Assembly (NCBI GenBank): GCA_042691655.1
Contig: CP170506.1
Location: 3,534,001 to 3,598,000 of the forward strand
Length of the DNA stretch: 64,000 nucleotides
From: UBA695 sp042691655
GTDB taxonomy: Bacteria > Verrucomicrobiota > Verrucomicrobiia > Chthoniobacterales > Chthoniobacteraceae
Direction: 5' to 3'
A program made the translations under genes and the position numbers. The notes below the pieces were generated by a model. That model was not told the origin of the DNA. It saw only the letters and a list, made by a program, of their open reading frames with translations, and did no database searches. The stretch's first letter is position 1. Each line of letters begins with the position of its first letter. Shown here piece after piece: positions 53,305 to 61,700 of the stretch.

Positions 53305-54546
53305 ATGCCCGCTTATAGTTACATAGCCCGCAAGCCCAGTGGCGCCAGGGTCAACGGAACCATCGACGCCCGGGATCGCCAGGCCGCCATCGCGCGCATC
53401 GAGCTGGAAGCGGGCGTCCCCATCAACGTGGACGAAGCTGCGGAAACCACCAGCGCCTCCATCGCCAATCCATCCGCTACTTCATCGTATGCAATAATAC
53501 GCCTACCGCTCGCCCAGCTCTTCCTTTTTACCGAACAACTCGCCCATCTTCTATCCGCCGGAATGACCTTGGACGAATCGCTCGCCATCCTCGTCCGCCG
53601 CCTCGAATCCCCAAAATTGAAAACCCTCACCCAGGCGCTCCATCAAGCCTTGGTTGACGGGAGGAGCCTTTCCCAGGCGATGCAGGAGTATCCCCGCATT
53701 TTCAGCTCCCTTTACGTCAACATGGTCGCCGCGGGCGAAACCTCCGGCGCGCTGCCTCAAATCCTGCGCCGCCTCGTCACCCACCTGGCCGACATCAAAG
53801 CCCTGCGCGACCGCGTCCAGCAGGCCCTGCTATATCCGGCGTTCCTAGTCCTGGCCGGAATCATCCTCATCATCCTTTTCATGACGGTGATGGTGCCTCA
53901 GCTCACCAAATTCCTCTCCACCACCGGCCAAGCACTTCCCGCCGCCACCCAGATCCTTATCGAGGGCAACCATTTAATTACTCAATACTGGTGGAGCGTA
54001 CTTTTTCTTGCAGCAGCTATTGGATTTGCATTCAAATTCCTGACCCGCAGCCCCGAAACCCACCGCGCCTTTCACCGGGTTTTGTGGAATTTCCCGGCGC
54101 TAGGCCGCATCCCTCGTTACCGCTTTTACGCCCAGTTCGCCCGCACGCTTGCAACGCTTGGCGAAAATGGCGTCACCCTATTGAAGTCCCTTGAACTATT
54201 AAAAGGCATCTCCGCCAACCTCTGGGTGCAAACGAAACTGGAGCAAACCCGCCAAGCCGTCATGGACGGCGCTTCACTTTCCCAAGCCCTGCGCCGCGAC
54301 GCCCTTTTCCCGCCACTCTTTCTCGACATGATGTCCGTCGGTGAACAAACCGGCCGCTTTGCCGAAACCATGTCGATGATCGCCGACGTCCACGAGCGCG
54401 AACTCGACAAACAAGTCCAATTCGTTTCCACCATCATCCCACTAGTCATCATCGTCCTCATTGCCGCCGTGGTTGGCCTCATCGTCTTTGCCATCCTCTC
54501 CGCCGTGTTCGGCCTCACCTCCGGGCTTCAAGGGCGGCTCCACTAA
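53305..54546 (+). CDS. gspF: type II secretion inner-membrane protein GspF
   Basis: 413 residues. Typical opening YSYIARKPSGARVNGTIDA; two repeats of the cytoplasmic T2SSF domain (FTEQLAHLLSAGMTLDESL; FARTLATLGENGVTLLKSL), and three membrane segments including FLVLAGIILIILFMTVMVPQ and the last helix IIPLVIIVLIAAVVGLIVFAI. Start 2 bp after gspE. Confidence 0.96.
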   Translation: MPAYSYIARKPSGARVNGTIDARDRQAAIARIELEAGVPINVDEAAETTSASIANPSATSSYAIIRLPLAQLFLFTEQLAHLLSAGMTLDESLAILVRRLESPKLKTLTQALHQALVDGRSLSQAMQEYPRIFSSLYVNMVAAGETSGALPQILRRLVTHLADIKALRDRVQQALLYPAFLVLAGIILIILFMTVMVPQLTKFLSTTGQALPAATQILIEGNHLITQYWWSVLFLAAAIGFAFKFLTRSPETHRAFHRVLWNFPALGRIPRYRFYAQFARTLATLGENGVTLLKSLELLKGISANLWVQTKLEQTRQAVMDGASLSQALRRDALFPPLFLDMMSVGEQTGRFAETMSMIADVHERELDKQVQFVSTIIPLVIIVLIAAVVGLIVFAILSAVFGLTSGLQGRLH

Positions 54547-54580
54547 TTGCTTGCCTTACTCCCTCATCCTCCATTTTCCT

Positions 54581-55705
54581 ATGTCCGTGCGGAGCATCTT
54601 CCAAAAACTACGGATGGTATTGATCGCAGTCGCCCTTGGGGCAGCGGCAGCACCAGCCCAAGAGTTGGCAACCCAGCCCACCCCCTTCACCGCACTTGTC
54701 GACTTCACCACTTGGGAAAGGCAACCGGCAAAATCTCTGCCCATCTGGCTCGAATCGGTCCAAATCGTTCCCGCGAACACCGCCGCACCATCCAATATGG
54801 GCCTGCCGGAGCAAGCCGCAGAACCCCACACCCTTTTCCGCATCCGGCTCCGCTCCATCCCCGGCCTCAGCAGCCAACTTTTCCTGCGCCTCTTCTTCGA
54901 CGACCTGCCCGGAAAATCTCCAACCGTCTCCGCATGGAGTGACACCCAGGGATGCCGCTTCACATCAAACCCGCTCGGGGCCGGGCTGGATCTACCCGCG
55001 TCCGAAACCCTCGCCGTCCCCATCGACGGCGTCAACTACCTTGAAATCGACGCTTCCGGCGATGGAAAAAACATCCGCAAAGCCCTTCTTTCCCCGCTGA
55101 AAACCACCACCGCCAGTGCCTCGCTAGACTTCGCGCCGCCCTCATCGCCAACCCAACCCGACCCTGTCCTAGACCCCTTTGGCAACGATCCCTCAACGCC
55201 ATCCCCGAAAAACGACCTCTATCTCTTTGGCCGCATTCGAGCCACGCTGGAGCCAGGCATCGTCAAGCTCTCTTTCCCCGCGCCGCAGCCGCCGACCACC
55301 GCCCAAACCGGCACGAACACCGAGGACCGCTCGCAAGTTTCCTACGAATTTAACCTCGAAGCCGCTCCGCTCCTCTGCTTCGTTGCCTTTGAGATATCAA
55401 ACGCCGATCCGTTGGCCCCATTGCAAGCGTTCGTCAACGACCAATCCCTGGGGCCCGTGGTCCCCCAATATCCCGACCTTGCCGACCCCGCCTACATCGG
55501 CCAAGTCCGGCCACTTCAGACCATGCGCTTCCAATATAGCGGCTGGCTGCACGCCCAGGTCGTCATCCCCGGTTCCTCGCTCAAAACCGGAACCAACACC
55601 CTCACCTTTCAACTTTCGTCCTCGTCTGCCCCCACCGCCATCCGCGCCGTGGAGCTTCAACTCAAAAACAATTGGCAGAACCTCGATTACAATATTGCTC
55701 CATAA
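54581..55705 (+). CDS. secreted protein of unknown function within the gsp operon
   Basis: 374 residues from the ATG at 54581. Signal peptide (MVLIAVALGAAAAPAQE). The mature protein is beta-rich with Pro-rich linkers, no motif I know: FRIRLRSIPGLSSQLFLRLFFDDLPG, VNYLEIDASGD, and a C-terminal FQYSGWLHAQVVIPGS and NTLTFQLSSS, which looks like a jelly-roll or carbohydrate-binding-like sandwich. Its place between gspF and gspG points to an accessory of the secretion system or a small client. The stop is 1 bp before the gspG ATG. Confidence 0.65.
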   Translation: MSVRSIFQKLRMVLIAVALGAAAAPAQELATQPTPFTALVDFTTWERQPAKSLPIWLESVQIVPANTAAPSNMGLPEQAAEPHTLFRIRLRSIPGLSSQLFLRLFFDDLPGKSPTVSAWSDTQGCRFTSNPLGAGLDLPASETLAVPIDGVNYLEIDASGDGKNIRKALLSPLKTTTASASLDFAPPSSPTQPDPVLDPFGNDPSTPSPKNDLYLFGRIRATLEPGIVKLSFPAPQPPTTAQTGTNTEDRSQVSYEFNLEAAPLLCFVAFEISNADPLAPLQAFVNDQSLGPVVPQYPDLADPAYIGQVRPLQTMRFQYSGWLHAQVVIPGSSLKTGTNTLTFQLSSSSAPTAIRAVELQLKNNWQNLDYNIAP

Positions 55706-55706
55706 T

Positions 55707-56180
55707 ATGAAATCTCCCCAAGCATTCCACCTCGGGTCACTGCACCACCGCCGCAGCGCCTTCACGCTGCTCGAAATGATCCTCGTCGTCAGCATCATCG
55801 CCCTCCTCCTCGGCGTCGCCATCAACAAAATGGGCGGAGCCCTCGACTTCGGCAAAGAAGTGCGCGTCAAAGGCGACATCCAAAGCATCTCCAACGCGCT
55901 CCGCATGTACAACGCCCAAAACGGCTTCTATCCCACCACTGAACAAGGCCTCAAAGCACTCGTCGCCCAACCCACCACCGACCCCCGCCCCCGCCAATGG
56001 CGCTGCGCCTTCGACGACGCAAAAGTCCCCCGCGACCCCTGGGATTGCGAATACGGCTACACCTGCCCCGGCAAGCACAACCCCAACGGCTTCGACATCT
56101 TCTCCAACGGCCCCGACCGCCAGCCCAGCACTGCTGATGACCAGGGTAATTGGGAAAGCGATTCCACCCAGAAAAATTAG
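55707..56180 (+). CDS. gspG: type II secretion major pseudopilin GspG
   Basis: 157 residues. Leader MKSPQAFHLGSLHHRRSA, then FTLLEMILVVSIIALLLGVAI with Ala before the cleavage site. GspG hallmarks follow: DIQSISNALRMYNAQNGFYPTTEQGLKALV, WRCAFDDAKVPRDPWDCEYGY and the calcium-loop ending GFDIFSNGPDRQPSTADD. It forms the pseudopilus shaft. Confidence 0.95.
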   Translation: MKSPQAFHLGSLHHRRSAFTLLEMILVVSIIALLLGVAINKMGGALDFGKEVRVKGDIQSISNALRMYNAQNGFYPTTEQGLKALVAQPTTDPRPRQWRCAFDDAKVPRDPWDCEYGYTCPGKHNPNGFDIFSNGPDRQPSTADDQGNWESDSTQKN

Positions 56181-56234
56181 GGATACGGGGTGGGGCCCTG
56201 GCCATCCACGGCCACGAGGAACGGGTTTAGAGTG

Positions 56235-56320
56235 TGCAATGTGCATTGATGCAATTCTCAGTTGGTTTTCAGGGGAAAAAAGGCTTGCAAGATCCGGCTT
56301 GATGATGCACTTTTATGCAC
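56235..56320. promoter_or_regulatory. LacI-type operator, exact copy, and TGCA cluster before the Verru_Chthon cassette
   Basis: Exact TGCACTTTTATGCAC at 56306-56320, 55 bp before the cassette D start. A group of three further TGCA (56235, 56242, 56250) lies 50 bp upstream, with spacings of 3 and 4 bp. No consensus -35 follows at the usual distance; TTCGAC at 56322 is the nearest. Confidence 0.85.
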
Positions 56321-56375
56321 GTTCGACCGTATCATCGTATTCATAGGAAGTTTAAAGCCTCAATATCCCCCATCT

Positions 56376-57173
56376 ATGAGCGCGCCCTCACCATTCTTAC
56401 CGTTTGCTAAAAAAGACAATGGATGTGGCTCTATCCGCGCCTTTTCATTGGTTGAAATCCTCGGGGTGATGTGCCTGATCGTTTCCATGATGACGCTTGC
56501 CGTTCCTGCCATGAATTCGATCGGGAAAAGCTCTTACCTTACGGGAACCGCCTACGAAATTTCAGGCATCCTGGATCAAGCCCGGGCCTATGCAATCGCC
56601 AAAAATACGTATGTGTATGTGGGGATTGTCGAGGTTGATGCGTCTCGCCAGCCGTCGGCGAAGCCCCAGGTGGCAGGGAAGGGGCGGGTCGCTGTCGTGA
56701 TGGCTGCGTCGAAGGATGGAACCCGTGGGTATTCGATTTCGGCGGCCAGCATTGCCAAACCGGCGGTTAACGGATCGAATCTTTTGACGGTGGGCAAGCT
56801 AAGGTATTTTGAAAACGTGCACTTGGCCGATTTGGGGGAGGCCGTTCCCTCGGTTGGTGGGCTGGCCCGTCCCTCCATAGCGGATTCCTGCTATCGGCTG
56901 GCGAATGGTTACGCGGAGGAAAATTGCGTTACGCCGCTGCGTTGGCCGGTTGCGTCTGGTGCGGATTCGTCGCAATATACGTTCAATACCGTCATCAATT
57001 TTGACCCCCAGGGTGTGGCGAGAATCCAGAAAGCGTCCAATGGTGACACTATTCCCCCTTTTATGGAGCTTGGGATTCAGGAAACTCGTGGAAATGTAGT
57101 TGCGAGCGGATCGAACTGTGCTGTGATTCAAATTGATGGTATGACAGGCTCCAATCGCATTTACAGACCGTAA
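56376..57173 (+). CDS. Verru_Chthon cassette protein D (prepilin-like)
   Basis: 265 residues from the ATG at 56376. Prepilin-type N-terminus: leader ending SIRA, then FSLVEILGVMCLIVSMMTLAV. A GspH/FimT-like body follows (EISGILDQARAYAIAKNTYVYVGI). The four-gene cassette A-D was named from Verrucomicrobium spinosum and Chthoniobacter flavus, where it occurs in many copies with no known role. This gene opens the cassette directly behind a LacI-type operator. Confidence 0.88.
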   Translation: MSAPSPFLPFAKKDNGCGSIRAFSLVEILGVMCLIVSMMTLAVPAMNSIGKSSYLTGTAYEISGILDQARAYAIAKNTYVYVGIVEVDASRQPSAKPQVAGKGRVAVVMAASKDGTRGYSISAASIAKPAVNGSNLLTVGKLRYFENVHLADLGEAVPSVGGLARPSIADSCYRLANGYAEENCVTPLRWPVASGADSSQYTFNTVINFDPQGVARIQKASNGDTIPPFMELGIQETRGNVVASGSNCAVIQIDGMTGSNRIYRP

Positions 57174-57176
57174 AAC

Positions 57177-57719
57177 ATGAACTTCCCCCAGATGAGATGG
57201 TGGGTCTCTGCGAATCGACGCAAACGCCGTGGACTGGCGGAGATCGCGGGGAAAAATGCCGCCGCTTTCTCGCTCGTTGAGATTGCCATGGCGCTGGGGA
57301 TTGCGGTGTTCTGTTTGGTGGTGTTATTGAGCTTGTTGCCCATGGGGCTCAACAGCAACCACAATGCTATCGAACAGACAGTGGCGGCGGGGATTGCCAG
57401 GGAGATTGTTACCGATCTGCGGGCAATGGGAACCGGCACCACCAGTCCCGCCTATGGATTAACCCTGAACTCCGGGCTTGAGACCGTGTACTTCAGCGAA
57501 GATGGAGCGGTAACGTCGATTGGCGGAGCGCCTGTGAGCAGTGGAACTTTTCCTTCCCGTTACCGCGCGAGTCTTTATGTTCATCCCCAGGCGGGGCAGG
57601 GAATTACCATGGTTCGGCTCTTAATTACGTGGCCTGCCTTGGCGGATGCGTCGCCGGAATCGGACCCGAAGAATTATGCCGGTTCCTATGAGGTTGTAAC
57701 GGCGTTGGATAGGCATTGA
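57177..57719 (+). CDS. Verru_Chthon cassette protein B (prepilin-like)
   Basis: 180 residues, 3 bp after protein D. Leader ending KNAAA, then FSLVEIAMALGIAVFCLVVLLSLLPMGLNS; the region VAAGIAREIVTDLRAMG and a final RASLYVHPQAGQGITMVRLLITWPA follow. GspI/PilV-like size. The start at 57177 fits the spacing to D. Confidence 0.87.
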   Translation: MNFPQMRWWVSANRRKRRGLAEIAGKNAAAFSLVEIAMALGIAVFCLVVLLSLLPMGLNSNHNAIEQTVAAGIAREIVTDLRAMGTGTTSPAYGLTLNSGLETVYFSEDGAVTSIGGAPVSSGTFPSRYRASLYVHPQAGQGITMVRLLITWPALADASPESDPKNYAGSYEVVTALDRH

Positions 57720-57720
57720 A

Positions 57721-58773
57721 ATGAAGAGACACCCACAGACAGTCGGCTCCCATCATGCCTTCACGTTGATTGAAGTCATGGTGTCTACTGTATTGCTGGC
57801 GCTATTGGTAATCGTCGTCAGTCAGCTCGCCAATAGTACCATGGGGGTGACCGCGTTCAGCCGCAAACACTTGACGGCCGATGCTCAAGCCCGGGTTGTT
57901 TTTGACCGGATGGCCATTGATTTTGCCGGGATGATCATGAGGAAGGATGTGGATGTTATATGCAAGGGAATCGTGACGACCTCGGGGTCGATTAATTTAG
58001 ACGGCAACACCAATGACGCCATTTACTTCATTAGCCGGGCTCCGGCATTTTACGACTCTGATACCCTGACCTCGGCGCAAAAGAGTGATCTTGCCCTGGT
58101 GGGGTACCGGATTAACACCAATGCATCGAGCGCCAATTTTGGCAAACTGGAACGGCTGGGGAAGGGGCTGACCTGGGAGGGAGCGCCGAGCAGCTCGGCC
58201 GAGGGCAATGGCATAGCCTTTTTAACCAAGGGCTCCGGGACTTCCGATTTGACTGGGGCTCCCGGTTATTTGTCAGCGTATGTTGCCTCCACGGGAGACG
58301 CCTCTATTGGGACGTACGCCGGTAATTTTGCCGACAGTACCGATTCCGATTTCCATTTACTGAGCGACGGAGTATATCGGATGGAGTATGGATTTGTGCT
58401 CAAATCTTATACGGATGCCAACGGGACGTTCCATACCGCCCGCTATTCCACAGAGCCCTATGATACTGAACAAGGGCATATGGCAATCGATGGCTGGCGA
58501 GATGTTCACGCAATCGTGGTGACGTTGGCCATTTTGGATCATGAAAGCCAAAAGATGCTTCCGGTGAACGCCTCCACGGGAAGTCTCGGGGCCACGCTTT
58601 TGGCAAGCATGCAAAAAGTATTACCGGACTTCTCCGTGACTGCTACCTGCCTGAATACCTGGCAGCGGGAAATTGCCAGCCGCAGATTCGCGGCCAACAG
58701 CGGCAATATTTCCCAACAGGCGGCGTCCCAAGTCCGAGTTTACCAGCGCTGTTTCTACTTGAACAAAAAATGA
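57721..58773 (+). CDS. Verru_Chthon cassette protein C (prepilin-like)
   Basis: 350 residues, 1 bp after protein B. Leader MKRHPQTVGSHHA, then FTLIEVMVSTVLLALLVIVVSQL, a GspJ/PilW-like architecture with a long head (ARVVFDRMAIDFAGMI, YFISRAPAFYD). Its stop overlaps the start of protein A. Confidence 0.87.
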   Translation: MKRHPQTVGSHHAFTLIEVMVSTVLLALLVIVVSQLANSTMGVTAFSRKHLTADAQARVVFDRMAIDFAGMIMRKDVDVICKGIVTTSGSINLDGNTNDAIYFISRAPAFYDSDTLTSAQKSDLALVGYRINTNASSANFGKLERLGKGLTWEGAPSSSAEGNGIAFLTKGSGTSDLTGAPGYLSAYVASTGDASIGTYAGNFADSTDSDFHLLSDGVYRMEYGFVLKSYTDANGTFHTARYSTEPYDTEQGHMAIDGWRDVHAIVVTLAILDHESQKMLPVNASTGSLGATLLASMQKVLPDFSVTATCLNTWQREIASRRFAANSGNISQQAASQVRVYQRCFYLNKK

Positions 58774-61700
58774 GAAGGAACGTTATGATACTCCAAGTCC
58801 GTTGTCCTTGCACGTGCTCGGGTGCGAGTTGTAAAGGGGTCGCGCTGATAATTGTGCTGGCTTTTGTAATGCTCTTGACCGGACTGATCGTAGCCTTCTT
58901 TTCATTGGGGATCAGCGCGCAGCAGATTTCCAACAGCAGCGCCACCCAGACCAAGGTTGAACTATTTTCCCAAGGGGCGATCGACGTCACTATCGGAGAT
59001 TTGAGGCAGGAAATTATCAACTCCAGCTCAACCCAGACGCTGACGACGGCATCGGGCACGAAGATACTTTACCTCCCCAAGACCAGCTCTGGAATGGTGC
59101 CGTCGTTGGTGGGCTCTACCGGGACAGGAGGGTTGGAAAATCTACTGAAGATCAGCGGCAGCGCCGCCTATTCGGGGGGAACGGCCCGGGGCTGCGATGT
59201 TCCCTCTACTGGAACGTCTGCAAATGGACGTTATATTTCCACAGCACGCTGGAATTTGCCATTGCTGATTCCGCCGTCCAGTGCGGGCAATTTGACCCCT
59301 TCCGTTGCCTTCACGGCCCCCAAGTGGATTCTGGTGGGACGAGACGGTTCCAATCCGCAAGCGGCAACGCCAAGCATGTCGTCTTCCAATGCGGTATTGG
59401 GGCGATACGCATATGCAATCTATAACGAAGGAGGATTGCTCGATGCCAACGTGGTGGGATACCCCTCCACCTCCGGGACGGCGCAGACGGCTTATCGACA
59501 GGCCACCGCTTACGTCGATCTGACCCAGATCGGCCTGACTTCGACCCAATCGGATCAGCTAGTTGCATGGCGCAACTATGCATCGGCAAGCGTTTCCGGT
59601 TCATCGTTTTCGTTCCCGAATTTTAGTTCGATTTCCGGATCAAATTTCGATCAATTTATCTTATCCAATACTACTGGCTTTCTTGTAACTGGTACGACGG
59701 TCAATAACAAACAAACAGACCGGATGTTTACAAGCCGCCAGGAATTGATCAAATTCCTCCAGGCCGGACTGGGGCTGTCGGCGACAAATCAAGTATTCCA
59801 GAGCTTGTCGGCTTACAGCCGGACGCTGGAACAGCCGTCGTATGTTCCCGATCCAAACCGACCCAAGATCGTGGGTTCCAGTGCGCCCCCTGATGCGGCC
59901 AGCACCTTATCGTATGAAGGCAACAATACCTATTATGGTGGAGAGGGAAGCATTAATTTGACGGGATCGGGCGGCTTTCTGGCAGCCCGCGTGACGGGTA
60001 CTTTCACGCGGATTGACGGCACCCCGGCGGTTGTTGGCGAGCCGCTGGTGAAGCGGCGTTTCGCGTTGAGTCGCTTGCAGGTGGTGACCACGGGTACGAC
60101 GGCGAGCAAATCCAATGACGATCCCATCTATCAGCGATTTGGCCTTTACCGTTCCGACGCTTCATTGCCATGGACGTATGATCACGGCGGTTCCCATATT
60201 CTTACATTAGGGGAAGTGGCGGCGGCCAACCGCGAACCGGATTTTGCGGAGTTGCTCAAGGCAGCGATTAATGCGGGCTCGGTTGGGAAGGCGGGCCCGA
60301 GCTGGACCGGAGTGCAGGGCAGCGGATATCTGAACTACCAGTATGAAATGGATATTTGTGGCGATCTGCAAATCCTGCAAATCATGGCTAACCTGATCGA
60401 CCAGCAAAAAAGCGATAACTATCCCACCCGCATACGGTTCAGCTTTTCAAATTTGTCGGGCACCGCAATCACTCGAACGGTCTATGGGGCCGAGGATCTG
60501 CCTTACTTTTACCGCTGGCATTTCTTCACTGTCTGCACCCACCAGCCTTCTCCGTTGCTGAGCGCCTCCGACTCTACAACGATCGTCACAACCTCGGGCA
60601 CCTACCCCTCCTATCATACAAAGGTTGCCTCGGGATCTGACGGATCTATCACCGTTCAGCTAAACGATCCAGGAGCGGCCTCCTGTTTGATCATCCCCCA
60701 AGTCTGGAATCCGCACGATGGCAACACGGCCGTCGCCCCCGGAGGTGGCCCCACGGATTTCCGTGTCGTCGCTGAGACCAACAATCCCGATGGCAGCGGA
60801 AGCTGGAGTATCGCCGCCGAGCCCACCGACGGGAACGGTTACTTCGACGGAGCAGACTATGGCGTCAACACCCTGGCCAATCCCCCGGCGTCGGCGTTAT
60901 CCTCCTCTACCACGCTTGGCGCTTCGAATGGATCGCTGGAATTTTCGTTCTCAAATAGTAACGATCTTTCCAAAGCATTCCGCGAACCGACACTGCTGTG
61001 GCAGAATAATATGCCCGCTGGCATGGCGCTTACGGGAACCACGCGTAAGGAGGCCGTGCAGCTTTCAGGAAAGACTTATTACGGAATCCTAGTGGGGGAC
61101 GCGAAGGTTTCCTGGACGGCGGCGATCAGCGGCACAAGTTACATTTTCCAGACATCCTCATTGCGCATGCGTACCGACCCGAGCAAACAAAATCTTACGT
61201 TCCGAATGCAATATAAGGATGCCTCTGGAAACTGGGTTACTTATCAGGATGCCTATGTTGAATGCTCGCAGGTCGACTACGGAAGCTACACCCTTTTCGT
61301 TAATCCGAACGAACCTTCGTATACCTCGGGAGACGGGATCCATAATTACAAGAACCCGCTGGCTAGCGGAGTCCTAAGAACGCCTGGAAGCGTGGGGGGC
61401 TGCTCTCAGCTCACGCCGCCTATGGGTGGGCCATACGACCCCCGCTCCGGCCGTTTTTCCGCGCCCATCCAGGGAAGTTTCACGTTGGACGACCCAACGC
61501 TCGGCGGTAATCCCACCCTCGACGCCATAACCATGCAAAATAACGCTACCTCGGCCTCTATCAATGACGTAGTGGGGGGGACCAGTTTCGTCCTGATGGC
61601 CACCCAGCGCCCCTCCACATCCCGAGGGCAAAACAACACCTATTCCACTCCGTGTAACCAAACTGCGAACGCCCCCATGGGGTGGTATTCGTCTTATTGG

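Noticed and set aside
53319..54518. Minus-strand open frames antisense to gspE and gspF
   Set aside because: Shadow frames of clear gsp genes without signals of their own.
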